A DNA stretch of 64,000 nt from Nanobdellota archaeon. Lineage in GTDB: Archaea > Aenigmatarchaeota > Aenigmatarchaeia > Aenigmatarchaeales > Aenigmatarchaeaceae. The stretch is taken from positions 17,607-81,606 of the forward strand of contig JAHIDZ010000020.1 in the NCBI GenBank assembly GCA_018901755.1, written 5' to 3'. Positions 8,971-16,221 of this stretch are shown here, piece after piece (position 1 is the stretch's first letter; each line of letters begins with the position of its first letter). The position numbers and the translations under genes are program-made. The notes beneath the pieces are model-generated. The model worked only from the letters and a program-made list of their open reading frames with translations. It was not told the DNA's origin and did no database searches.

Positions 8971-9134
8971 ATCTTTAATCTACTTCTTCTCCAGTGTTTG
9001 TGTTTATGCACACGTATTTTTCTTGTTCTAGCACGTTTTCCATATTTCTTAAGATCGCACCATCTAGGCGCAGCTCCTCTTTTTCTTGCTGCTATTAATC
9101 TTAATTTTCTTCCCAAATTTTGTATTGCTCCCAT
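8967..9134 (-). CDS. rpl39e: Large-subunit ribosomal protein L39e
   Basis: 55 residues, very basic. MGAIQNLGRKLRLIAARKRG at the start corresponds to the L39e helix (NKPLAKKLRLAKA in typical members), and KIRVHKHKHWRRSRLKI at the end to the conserved C-terminal HWRR motif. The protein lines the peptide exit tunnel. It starts 2 bases after PDCD5 ends, and its stop overlaps the L31e start, which supports a real coupled gene despite its size. Confidence 0.9.
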   Translation of the reverse strand: MGAIQNLGRKLRLIAARKRGAAPRWCDLKKYGKRARTRKIRVHKHKHWRRSRLKI

Positions 9135-9136
9135 TC

Positions 9137-9400
9137 TTATTTCCTCTTTTTCTTTATTTTGGTTTTCTTCTTTTCTCCTATTAATACTTCCAATATTTGC
9201 TTTAATTTATTATCATCAATTTTCTCGTTTAACTGTCCTGTTTGATAGACTTGAAGTAAATACGCTTCTAGTTGTGAAGCAACTGTCTGATTCCCAAGTC
9301 TGACTCGAGATAAACGCTCAAATGCTTCACGAGTCATCATTTTCTTTAAAATCTCACTTTTAACTTCTTCCATTCTTTGCATGCTTTCTTTATCTAACAT
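9137..9400 (-). CDS. PDCD5-family DNA-binding protein
   Basis: 87 residues, nearly all helical and charged. MQRMEEVKSEILKKMMTREA, ERLSRVRLGNQTVASQLEAY and NEKIDDNKLKQILEVL match archaeal PDCD5 homologues, which are commonly encoded beside S19e and L39e as here. It overlaps the end of S19e by 11 bases. The function in archaea is uncertain (nucleic acid binding, possibly translation-linked). Confidence 0.9.
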   Translation of the reverse strand: MLDKESMQRMEEVKSEILKKMMTREAFERLSRVRLGNQTVASQLEAYLLQVYQTGQLNEKIDDNKLKQILEVLIGEKKKTKIKKKRK

Positions 9401-9785
9401 GCCTATCTACCAAAGACTGTCCTTTACTTGTTACAATTCTTCCTTTCTTAGGTTTATCAACTTGTTTTATTAAATCAGATTGTTCAAGTTGTTGAAGCAT
9501 TAATCTTATAATTTTACCGCCAGCTTTCATTGCATGTGGTGGTTTGTGTCCTCTACGTTTTCTTGCGCCATATACTGTTCTTAATCGTGATACACCTACC
9601 GGTCCATGTAAATAAACTTGTCTTAAAACTGCTGCTGCTCTTATGTACCACCAATCTTCTTGCTGTGGTGGTCTGTATGCACATACTCCAGTCTTTATGT
9701 AAGCTGCCCATTCTGGAGGCTTTATTTTACTGTTTTTCTTAAGTGTTTCTTTAATTCCACTTATTGTTTGTGCTGGTGTTTTCAT
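9390..9785 (-). CDS. rps19e: Small-subunit ribosomal protein S19e
   Basis: 131 residues. The winged-helix S19e core is clear: PEWAAYIKTGVCAYRPPQQE, DWWYIRAAAVLRQVYLHGPVGVSRL with the strongly conserved WWYIRAA and GP-G motifs, then YGARKRRGHKPPHAMKAGGK. Slightly shorter than typical at the N-terminus. First clearly translated large gene of the cluster, following the short Rnp4-like gene by 33 bases. Confidence 0.96.
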   Translation of the reverse strand: MKTPAQTISGIKETLKKNSKIKPPEWAAYIKTGVCAYRPPQQEDWWYIRAAAVLRQVYLHGPVGVSRLRTVYGARKRRGHKPPHAMKAGGKIIRLMLQQLEQSDLIKQVDKPKKGRIVTSKGQSLVDRHVR

Positions 9786-9818
9786 TTAAATCACTTCTTT
9801 TATATCTGTTATCAAGGT

Positions 9819-9977
9819 TTAAAAGTCTTTTGGTACTTTATATTTCTTAGATAATTTGTTTATTAAATTATCATATCTGGTTGCAAAGTCTGGAAACTTC
9901 TTTTTCATCTCTCGCAATATCTGTATACGTTCTCTAGCTATTCCTTGATTTTCTTTGCGCTTATCATTATAGTTCAT
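9819..9977 (-). CDS. Short RNase P protein component 4-like (Rpr2/Rpp21 N-terminus only)
   Basis: 52 residues. The helices ARERIQILREMKKKFPDFA and RYDNLINKLSKKYKVPKDF resemble the N-terminal helical half of archaeal RNase P protein 4, including the ERI-L, PxFAxRY and KKYKVP pattern, and that gene is normally found just upstream of S19e as here. The zinc ribbon that should follow is absent: a TAA stop comes directly after KVPKDF and no Cys-X2-Cys coding appears in any frame before S19e. So it is either a minimised subunit or a truncated one. The identification rests on a short match plus context. Confidence 0.6.
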   Translation of the reverse strand: MNYNDKRKENQGIARERIQILREMKKKFPDFATRYDNLINKLSKKYKVPKDF

Positions 9978-10075
9978 ATTAAGAATTAGTCTATATATAG
10001 TTTAAAAATGGTACACTCGGGGAGCATGAGTGGTTCTCTTACGTTTAGTAAAAATAATACATTAATTTATTTTCT
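9978..10075. other. Short intergenic stretch with promoter-like AT-rich sequence
   Basis: 98 bases between the Rnp4-like start and the stop of the next minus-strand gene. It holds an AT-rich stretch (TCTATATATAGTTTAAAAATG) just upstream of the Rnp4-like start that can serve as the TATA element of the S19e operon. Nothing else seen. Confidence 0.4.
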
Positions 10076-10780
10076 TCATTTAGAACTAACTTTTCTCTTA
10101 GTCGTTTTCATAGGAACATATCTAATAACTTCTTTTCCCATTCCATGAGTTCTAACCAAAACAAATAAAAGAATTATAACAATTAGTGCAATTCCGCCAA
10201 TCAAAACATTTCCATCAGAAACACATGTTGCATAGCCAGCTGTCACACTTCCTTGTAAACTAAGTAGATACATTCCAAACAGAGCTAGTATAGATATCGC
10301 CGTTATAATAGTTTTTTTATTTTTCTTCATATCAGAGCGCCCACCTTTTTCCCACAGTGTGTTTGCTTTTTCCTGATCACCAAGTGCTTCATACACACGT
10401 GCTGCAGAATAATAACTTTTATCATTTTCTAATACCCTCGCTAATCTAATAGCATCTTGATCTTTTCCGCCCATGTGATATAGTGCTGCAGCAGCTTCAA
10501 AGTTTCTATGCGTACCATTATTTTCTTGCTCAACTTTTTCAGCAACTGATAATATCCCCTTAGTATCACCAATTTCTTTAAAAATTGATGTAGCACGATT
10601 TATGTCTCCAGAATCTAAATATCCAGTTGCAACCCTTTTCAAACCACGTTTGTTATCAGTATCTCTATATATTGCTTCTGCTTCAGTACGAAACGCTGGA
10701 AAATTTTCATAGCTTTTTGCAGTACTAGTAGTTTTAATATTACTGATTTTTCTCTTTACTTTATCTAAATATTTTCCCAT
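10076..10780 (-). CDS. TPR-like repeat protein with two C-terminal membrane helices
   Basis: 234 residues. The first ~150 residues contain tandem helical repeats of TPR character (e.g. GYLDSGDINRATSIFKEIGD and YSAARVYEALGDQEKANTLW). Two hydrophobic helices follow (IITAISILALFGMYLLSL and VLIGGIALIVIILLFVLV), with a basic tail ending KRKVSSK. Probably a membrane-anchored cytoplasmic scaffold. No family recognised. It stands alone between the ribosomal block and tRNA-Gly. Confidence 0.75.
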   Translation of the reverse strand: MGKYLDKVKRKISNIKTTSTAKSYENFPAFRTEAEAIYRDTDNKRGLKRVATGYLDSGDINRATSIFKEIGDTKGILSVAEKVEQENNGTHRNFEAAAALYHMGGKDQDAIRLARVLENDKSYYSAARVYEALGDQEKANTLWEKGGRSDMKKNKKTIITAISILALFGMYLLSLQGSVTAGYATCVSDGNVLIGGIALIVIILLFVLVRTHGMGKEVIRYVPMKTTKRKVSSK

Positions 10781-10897
10781 AAATAATATATAACTGAATA
10801 TCTATAAAAAGGTGTTTCTATTTGGCCGAAGAAACAATTTCTATAACATCAAAATTAAGAAAATATAACTCTATTCAAAACATAAAAGAATCATTGG

Positions 10898-11018
10898 TGC
10901 ATCTGGGGGGATTTGAACCCCCGTCAACAGCTATCTTCGAAGTCTTGGAAGGCCTATCGACAACTATTTTAATTATTAAAACAGTCGCTTGCGATCCTAA
11001 CCACTAGACTACAGATGC
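10898..11018 (-). tRNA. tRNA-Gly(TCC) with two BHB introns
   Basis: Acceptor GCATCTG pairs with CAGATGC, discriminator A and an encoded CCA (10895-10897); T-arm GGGGG-TTCAAAT-CCCCC. Intron 1 is 36 nt (10954-10989), at position 29/30 in the anticodon stem. Its BHB has central helix AUCG/CGAU, bulges CA|A and AG|G, and a long inner helix. Intron 2 is 13 nt (10933-10945), at the canonical 37/38 site, with central helix CUUC/GAAG. Removing both gives anticodon stem GCAGC/GCTGT around the loop CTTCCAA (TCC). The homing endonuclease gene at 11053-11925 lies 34 nt upstream. Confidence 0.93.
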
Positions 11019-11052
11019 ATGTATTCTGATTTCTTATTTATCTTCTAACCTT

Positions 11053-11925
11053 TTAAATATTACTAACCATTAAACTAACGGCACATCCATCGAATAGTTC
11101 TATTATTTTGTTTATTTGTTCTCTTTTGAATATATTTATACTCCACGAATTCATCGTTCTGTCTTGGTAAATTTTGGCTTTGATATTTAAAGAATCTAAC
11201 ATTATTGAAATATCTTCTAAAATTGCTCTTGTACTTTGTTTAATCGCAAATGTCATTCTTCCATCTTTTCTTACACTTAAAGAACCATCGCTGTTAAAAA
11301 ATCCATATATAAATGCAATTTTATTTTCGTTGTTGGATTTAAATATTAATTTTGGCACTCTTATTCTATCTTTCTTTTTTCCTAAGGGAATATCAAAAAC
11401 TCTATTAAGAAATTCTTTTAATGGAACAGAAGTAATTTCAAGCAAATAATAATTATCAATCGATTTGAATTTACAATTGATATTAAAAATATCCATTAAT
11501 ATCTTTTTAGCTCGTTTTACTTCTAAATGAGATGAAGATATAAGTAAAGTGCCTTTCTTGAAAGTTATGCATCCATCACCTAAAATTAGCCCCACCAAAT
11601 AACTTAAGGGTACTGTTAATTTTATTGGCAAATTGATTGGTTTACTGTTTCTTGAAGAAAAGCCATTATTATTGCCATATATCTTATCAAAATAAGAAAA
11701 GTCTCTAATTTGGTCACAAAGACGATATAGATTTTTTATAGAAATTGGAGTATCTTTTTTCCATTTGTATATTAATGATTTATGAACGTTTAATTTTTCA
11801 GCCAATTTACTAAAACTAATTCTTGGTTTTATCCTTAGAAGTATCTCATTAATAATATGCCCAATGCCATGAATATATATTTCTGAATTAGATTCTTTTA
11901 ATTGAACCAAATAATTTTCTATCAT
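11053..11925 (-). CDS. LAGLIDADG homing endonuclease upstream of tRNA-Gly
   Basis: 290 residues. Two LAGLIDADG motifs: LSYLVGLILGDGCI near residue 108 and AFIYGFFNSDGSLS near residue 209, the arrangement of a monomeric enzyme. An N-terminal HTH (ISFSKLAEKLNVHKSLIYKW) may aid DNA recognition. The ATG lies just inside a tRNA-like 5' fragment (11926-11949). The 3' coding end spells another D-arm-like sequence (about 11060-11086, GTTAGTTTAATGGTTAG). The gene therefore lies between tRNA-derived sequences and 34 nt 5' of intact tRNA-Gly, which suggests homing into a tRNA gene. Confidence 0.9.
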   Translation of the reverse strand: MIENYLVQLKESNSEIYIHGIGHIINEILLRIKPRISFSKLAEKLNVHKSLIYKWKKDTPISIKNLYRLCDQIRDFSYFDKIYGNNNGFSSRNSKPINLPIKLTVPLSYLVGLILGDGCITFKKGTLLISSSHLEVKRAKKILMDIFNINCKFKSIDNYYLLEITSVPLKEFLNRVFDIPLGKKKDRIRVPKLIFKSNNENKIAFIYGFFNSDGSLSVRKDGRMTFAIKQSTRAILEDISIMLDSLNIKAKIYQDRTMNSWSINIFKREQINKIIELFDGCAVSLMVSNI

Positions 11926-11949
11926 TTCTAACCACTAGATTACGAGTGC
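11926..11949 (-). pseudogene. tRNA 5'-half-like fragment flanking the homing endonuclease
   Basis: Directly after the HIT stop codon the minus strand reads GCACTCG, TA, then ATCTAGTGGTTAGAA. This corresponds to a 7-nt acceptor strand, positions 8-9 and a D-arm. It matches the 5' exon of the nearby tRNA-Gly at 19 of 25 positions. No matching acceptor CGAGTGC or T-arm was seen downstream, so it is a remnant, or less likely a 5' half for trans-splicing. The adjacent endonuclease ATG follows the fragment directly. Confidence 0.55.
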
Positions 11950-12357
11950 TTACAAACTTTTCTTTATTTCTTCTACTACTTTCTTCATATCTTCTTCTTT
12001 AAATTCTTTTGTTTTTGTATTAGGTATCGGTATTTCTCCGTGTCCATCATCATCATATCTAGGAAGAATATGGACATGCGTATGTTGTACTCCCATGCCA
12101 GCTACAACCATTTCAACCCAATCTATTTTAAGAGAATCTCTCATTGCATTTGCAATTTTCTTAGCAGTGTGCATTATTTTAGTATATTCCTCATCTTCAT
12201 GATGCCAAAGCCATCGCTTATGATTTTTTGGTATTACCATTGAATGTCCTAGTGTTAATTGTGATCTATCCAATATAACAATTACTTCATTATCTTCATA
12301 TATTTTATGACAAGGCACTTCTCCTTTCGCAATCTTACAAAATATACAATCTGTCAT
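11950..12357 (-). CDS. HIT family hydrolase
   Basis: 135 residues from the ATG at 12355-12357 (MTDCIFCKIAKGEVPCHKIY). The open frame continues to 12480 but that extension runs through tRNA-Trp and is not coding. HIT proteins hydrolyse nucleotide phosphates; the catalytic triad HTHVHIL (H-x-H-x-H) is near the C-terminus and the N-terminal CIFCKI motif is typical. It ends immediately before the tRNA-like fragment and starts 14 nt after the CCA of tRNA-Trp, so all may share a transcript. Confidence 0.93.
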   Translation of the reverse strand: MTDCIFCKIAKGEVPCHKIYEDNEVIVILDRSQLTLGHSMVIPKNHKRWLWHHEDEEYTKIMHTAKKIANAMRDSLKIDWVEMVVAGMGVQHTHVHILPRYDDDGHGEIPIPNTKTKEFKEEDMKKVVEEIKKSL

Positions 12358-12373
12358 AATATCATCATTATGG

Positions 12374-12536
12374 TGGGGTTGGAGGGATGTGTTCGAAACA
12401 ATCCCTAAACTTTGGGAAAATTTCTTTGAACCCCCATCGACGGTTTTCTCAGTCATCGAAAAACTCATTTCTCCAAACAAATTTGGAGACCGTTATCTTA
12501 GCCAGGTTGGACCACAATTCTGGTCGTTAAATCCCC
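12374..12536 (-). tRNA. tRNA-Trp(CCA) interrupted by three BHB introns
   Basis: The mature 74-nt tRNA is assembled from exons of 4, 35, 20 and 15 nt. Intron 1 (12518-12532, 15 nt) lies between positions 4 and 5: central helix CUGG/CCAG, bulges GG|A and AA|U. Intron 2 (12446-12482, 37 nt) is at 37/38; it contains C/D-box-like GATGA and CTGA. Intron 3 (12389-12425, 37 nt) splits the T-loop at 58/59: central helix GUUC/GAAC, bulges AA|A and AC|A. After splicing the acceptor is GGGGTTG/CAACCCC, the anticodon stem ACGGT/ACCGT with loop CTCCAAA, and the T-arm GGGGG-TTCAAAT-CCCTC; an encoded CCA follows (12371-12373). Introns make up over half of the gene. Confidence 0.88.
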
Positions 12537-12587
12537 AGTGCAGCCACCCTAATGACCCCAACTCTCTAATCTATTTATCTAATGAAT

Positions 12588-12599
12588 AGTTTAAATATT
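12588..12599. promoter_or_regulatory. Shared divergent TATA element (tRNA-Trp and PHP gene)
   Basis: The sequence around TAGTTTAAATATTTG contains a TTTAAATA box readable on both strands. On the plus strand it lies about 25 nt before the PHP start at 12619, which implies a leaderless transcript. On the minus strand it would start RNA near 12565, about 30 nt before mature tRNA-Trp. Confidence 0.5.
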
Positions 12600-12618
12600 T
12601 GCCTAATAACTATTATAC

Positions 12619-13245
12619 ATGTTAAAAGCAGACTTTCATATACATACCGAATATTCACGATGTTCTAATCTTAAACCAAAGGACATAATTTCACAAGCTA
12701 AAATTAAAGGTTTAGATGTCATTGGTGTAGTTGATCACGGTAACATAAAAGGTGGGTTACTTGTAAAAAAAATTGCTGGTAGAAAATTAACTGTAATACC
12801 GGGCGAAGAAATTAAAACAAATTGCGGTGATTTAATAATATTTAATTCTGATGGCAAATATTCACGAGATTTAATAGAGATATGCGAACGAGCTAAGCAA
12901 TTAAATCATTTTATCTATACACCACACCCTTTCGATATAACTAGACACTCTCTAGATAAAAATTTAAAAACAATAAAAAAATATATTAACGCAGTAGAAA
13001 TATTCAATTCCAGATGTTACGTGAACAAATTCAATGAAAAAGCTAAAATGTTTGCAGCAAAAAATAAATTAGTTGGTCTATGCGGATCTGATGCACATTT
13101 CAAAAATGAAATAGGAAAATCTATTAATTATATATATTCTACCAAATTCAATTTAAATAAAATAAAAATTTCTGGAACAAATTGTAAATATAGCCCAATT
13201 CATGTTCATTTGAAATCTTCCATAGAAAGATTCTTCAAGTCTTGA
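12619..13245 (+). CDS. PHP-domain phosphoesterase
   Basis: 208 residues. PHP metal-binding motifs appear in order: DFHIHTEYS at residues 5-13, VDHGN at ~39-43, PGEEI at ~61-65, TPHPFD near residue 95 and GSDAHF near 154. These coordinate the multi-metal centre of PHP phosphoesterases. The substrate is unknown. The 3' end overlaps the prenyltransferase gene by 40 bases tail to tail. Confidence 0.9.
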   Translation: MLKADFHIHTEYSRCSNLKPKDIISQAKIKGLDVIGVVDHGNIKGGLLVKKIAGRKLTVIPGEEIKTNCGDLIIFNSDGKYSRDLIEICERAKQLNHFIYTPHPFDITRHSLDKNLKTIKKYINAVEIFNSRCYVNKFNEKAKMFAAKNKLVGLCGSDAHFKNEIGKSINYIYSTKFNLNKIKISGTNCKYSPIHVHLKSSIERFFKS

Positions 13246-14321
13246 ATAGCCGATGGTTCTGTAACTTCAGTGATGTCTTTAATCTTATAATCATTTAGAT
13301 TATCAAAAGCTTTTATCATTGGTTGTGGCATACAACTCGTTATATTTTCCCTAAGTTGTTCAAATGGTTTACATACCATATCATTTATTTCCTGAGTTGC
13401 TGGATTTAACATTAAAACTAACATAAGCATTAAAGACACTATAGCAAAAAATCCGATAATATTTCCTATTTTTGCTGTTTTTGCATCTTGCTTGGCATAT
13501 CGTTTCTTTACAAATTCAAACGCCCCTAGAGCGCATAGACTTATTGCTAAAAATACGATAATTGGAAGTGTAAATTTATACAATAAGAAAGAAGCTAAAA
13601 ATGAACCAAATATAGCTGTTAAAAAAAGTATATTTATTTTCTTAGAAAGAGATTCTTTCAATTTAACGATATTTGTCTTCTTAGAAATATTTAAAAACTG
13701 ATCTTGATTTTTCCAAAAATGGTAAGAGAACGTATAACCGAAAGATATTGCAAGTATAATAAAAAATGGATAATTTATCATAGTAGTAGTAAATGCAAAC
13801 CACCCGGTTGAAAATTTAATAATTTGAATAAATACCATATTTCCATAGGAAAAAAGAGTACCTATTTTCTTGAAAAATGTAGTATGTAAATAACAGAGCA
13901 ATATCAGAAACATTACTAGTATACCATATGAAAAACTGATATAAAATGATAATGAAATACCAATTATAAGACACAATACTAAATTCATTACAGCTGTCTC
14001 AAATGAAAATTTTCCTGTAATTAATGGTTTTATCTTTCTTCTAAATTTATCAGCTTTATCTTTATTATAATCTATCAAATCGTTAAAAAAATATATTGAA
14101 TTATAAGCCAATACAAACCCAAACATTCCAATGAAAAAATTGAAAAATGAGAAGTTTCTATATATTAAAAAATAAAATATAACACCAATTAAATAGAAGG
14201 CTATATTTCGTGTGAATGTTGTTTTATTATATAATATCTTCATAAAAATCTTTAATGGAGCCGCGAGAGTCTCCCGCAACTCAAGTACTGGTTCCGTAGT
14301 TTTGCCAAATTTTACTATCAC
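13206..14321 (-). CDS. UbiA-family prenyltransferase
   Basis: 371 residues with about eight hydrophobic helices. The first aspartate motif NDLIDYNKDKAD (NDxxDxxxD) defines the UbiA superfamily. In archaea such enzymes include digeranylgeranylglyceryl phosphate synthase and other prenyl transfer enzymes. The usual second aspartate motif is not obvious (nearest is WKNQDQ), and the soluble ~60-residue C-terminal extension is unusual. So the class is clear but the substrate is not. It could act on the isoprenoids made by the pathway at 36-47 kb. Confidence 0.82.
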   Translation of the reverse strand: MIVKFGKTTEPVLELRETLAAPLKIFMKILYNKTTFTRNIAFYLIGVIFYFLIYRNFSFFNFFIGMFGFVLAYNSIYFFNDLIDYNKDKADKFRRKIKPLITGKFSFETAVMNLVLCLIIGISLSFYISFSYGILVMFLILLCYLHTTFFKKIGTLFSYGNMVFIQIIKFSTGWFAFTTTMINYPFFIILAISFGYTFSYHFWKNQDQFLNISKKTNIVKLKESLSKKINILFLTAIFGSFLASFLLYKFTLPIIVFLAISLCALGAFEFVKKRYAKQDAKTAKIGNIIGFFAIVSLMLMLVLMLNPATQEINDMVCKPFEQLRENITSCMPQPMIKAFDNLNDYKIKDITEVTEPSAIQDLKNLSMEDFK

Positions 14322-14448
14322 TAGTTATTACTACTTTTTTTACTAGTTACTACTAATTATCATCACTGATATTTATTGATATGTATTTTAAAGATATTCT
14401 ATTGATTCTTGAAAATAATATAAAATAAATATATGAATATATGCCAAA
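14322..14448. other. AT-rich intergenic stretch, no gene seen
   Basis: Contains direct ACTAGTTA/CTAGTTACTA repeats just upstream of the prenyltransferase start and TATA-like AT runs. No tRNA, ORF or long hairpin recognised. Confidence 0.4.
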
Positions 14449-14604
14449 TCACTTATATTCTGTCTTCTTGTTTTTTCTGAACGATTCATCTTCTGCTGAA
14501 AAAACCGGTTGGCCCCCAGAAACACCAACACTCTTACAAACTATGTTTTCACTAACCATTACACTTTGGATTGGTTTCTCTTTTCTTTTTTGTTCATCAG
14601 TCAT
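14449..14604 (-). CDS. Small hydrophilic protein coupled to a 4-TM protein
   Basis: 51 residues, from ATG at 14602-14604 to TGA at 14449-14451. Sequence begins MTDEQKRKEKPIQSVMVSEN and ends in a lysine-rich stretch. The start overlaps the stop of the upstream membrane protein gene as ATGA, which argues for real translation. It has one cysteine and no membrane helix. No family recognised; it may partner the membrane protein. Confidence 0.55.
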   Translation of the reverse strand: MTDEQKRKEKPIQSVMVSENIVCKSVGVSGGQPVFSAEDESFRKNKKTEYK

Positions 14605-15221
14605 ATAAATATCTCCTTCCTATACAATATGTCTATAATATTAATTAATAATAGGAATACTGTGAATATAAACAGATAGATGATATTTGATAATCCCATA
14701 CTGTTTAGAAATAATAAGATAAATGGTAATAACAAAAAGGTTATTCCAATAAGTAGGCATCTACAGGATATGGTTAAAAATTTATGTCTCATTTTTGTCA
14801 ATCTATCTAACATCTTTATACCTTTTGCGTAAACTTCAGAAATAGTAATTAATTCATTTTTTGAACTTTTGACATTTCTTATTTTATCTTTATCTATGTA
14901 AGGTAAATCTATACCAATTTTGTATAAATCTAAAGATAGTATTATTGAAATTATGATAAAAATAGTTCCTAAAAATAGAAAATCTGAAAAGTCAAAAACA
15001 TATTTACATAATGTAAAAACTTTGGTGGAAAGAATTACAGAAATACTTAAATAGCCTAAATTTGAACAAATTGTAAAGAAGACGCCTATAAACCCCAATA
15101 TAGCTATACACAGTGTTGTATTATTTGTTGCTTTTTTATATAATATTGTATCCATGTCCCAATATTTATCATAAAGTTCCTTCGTCATTTTATATATCTG
15201 TTTAGCATCTTCGTGTTTCAT
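14601..15221 (-). CDS. Four-helix membrane protein of unknown function
   Basis: 206 residues. Two hydrophobic hairpins (helices ~35-55, 70-100, 155-175, 180-200) are separated by a cytoplasmic charged segment ending KGIKMLDRLTKMRHKF. The pattern of N-terminal amphipathic helix plus two transmembrane pairs recalls the SLATT/S-4TM type of membrane effector domains. I cannot confirm that by sequence. It abuts the cupin gene without a gap and is coupled to the 51-residue gene. Confidence 0.65.
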   Translation of the reverse strand: MKHEDAKQIYKMTKELYDKYWDMDTILYKKATNNTTLCIAILGFIGVFFTICSNLGYLSISVILSTKVFTLCKYVFDFSDFLFLGTIFIIISIILSLDLYKIGIDLPYIDKDKIRNVKSSKNELITISEVYAKGIKMLDRLTKMRHKFLTISCRCLLIGITFLLLPFILLFLNSMGLSNIIYLFIFTVFLLLINIIDILYRKEIFI

Positions 15222-15575
15222 TCATTCCACCAATATTTCATCTTCTTCTGTCCACGGAGGACAGCAAACAACTAATATTTCTGCGTTTTCTTTACTTGTT
15301 TTCCATGCTTTATGATTTGTATTTGGAAATATCATTATCATATCTCCCACTTCTAAATGTTTAATTTCATCATCAAGTTCTACTATTATTGTTCCTTTCA
15401 GAACAAAATAAACTTCTGTAAGTTTCTTATGATAATGTTTTTTAGTAGGGCCTGTAATTGTAACATGTATAAAATCAAAATCTTTTGAATCTTTTTCAGT
15501 TGTTAAGTTTCTCATGGTTCCGCATGTTATCTCTTTTGGATCTGCATCTTTTACTCTTCTTATTATATGTGTCAT
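15222..15575 (-). CDS. Cupin-fold protein
   Basis: 117 residues. The cupin motifs are present: KHYHKKLTEVYFVLKGTIIVEL (motif 1, His-x-His and Glu) and GDMIMIFPNTNHKAW (motif 2 with its His). Such small single-domain cupins bind a metal and a small molecule; the substrate is unknown. The stop is adjacent to the next start, suggesting one transcript. Confidence 0.87.
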   Translation of the reverse strand: MTHIIRRVKDADPKEITCGTMRNLTTEKDSKDFDFIHVTITGPTKKHYHKKLTEVYFVLKGTIIVELDDEIKHLEVGDMIMIFPNTNHKAWKTSKENAEILVVCCPPWTEEDEILVE

Positions 15576-15594
15576 TTATTTCACCTTATCCGTT

Positions 15595-16221
15595 TTAAAA
15601 CCTTATTGTATATTTATTTAATTCTTTATTTAATTTAACAAAGGTTTTTTTGATATATGCAGTTCTTTCCTTGCCAAGTTTCTTGCCACTTCTAGTAAAA
15701 AAGATTGAGTTGTCTTTTTCATTCTTCTTAAACCATTTGAGTGTAACATTTCCTATTTCTGTGAACCGTATCCCTTTGTTTATTCTATCAAGTGCGTGTC
15801 TAAACACGCCAACTGAACCAATTGCATCCATCTTATCTGCATCAAATAAAACATTACCTTCAAGCGTCCTTTCTCTGTTTATATCGTCTGTACTATGTAA
15901 TCTTACTATCTTACCCACCTTCTCTATTTCTCCTGGATTATAATCAGTCCTTCTTAAAAATGATTTGCAAAAAATCTCGCCTTTTCTTGCATGAAGTTCA
16001 TCTCCACACTTCGCCAATGCTATATCATGAACAATTGCAGCTGGTATCATTATAGAAAGATTGGCTTTCTCTTCTTTAGATATAATAATCGTCCAAAATA
16101 GAACTCTTTCTATATGATCGATTTGATGTATGGGGTCGAATTTATTTTTCTTATAATAATCCTTAACTAGTTTAAACAGTCTTTCTTGCCGCTTCTCTGT
16201 AAATAGTTTCATTTTTACCAC
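15595..16221 (-). CDS. HD-domain phosphohydrolase
   Basis: 208 residues. Metal ligands of the HD superfamily are visible: HQIDHIERV near residue 30, IVHDIAL near 67 and a later VLFDADKMDAIG. Likely a nucleotide or phosphate-ester hydrolase of the YedJ-like type. It overlaps the nitroreductase gene by 7 bases. Confidence 0.88.
   Translation of the reverse strand: MVKMKLFTEKRQERLFKLVKDYYKKNKFDPIHQIDHIERVLFWTIIISKEEKANLSIMIPAAIVHDIALAKCGDELHARKGEIFCKSFLRRTDYNPGEIEKVGKIVRLHSTDDINRERTLEGNVLFDADKMDAIGSVGVFRHALDRINKGIRFTEIGNVTLKWFKKNEKDNSIFFTRSGKKLGKERTAYIKKTFVKLNKELNKYTIRF

Noticed and set aside
10822-11007. Plus-strand ORF containing LGGFEPPSTA across tRNA-Gly
   Set aside because: The phrase is the usual false translation of a tRNA T-arm; the region is fully explained by tRNA-Gly and its introns.
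12358-12480. N-terminal extension of the HIT ORF to 12480
   Set aside because: It reads through exons and introns of tRNA-Trp, and MTDCIFCKI at 12357 is the normal start of HIT proteins.
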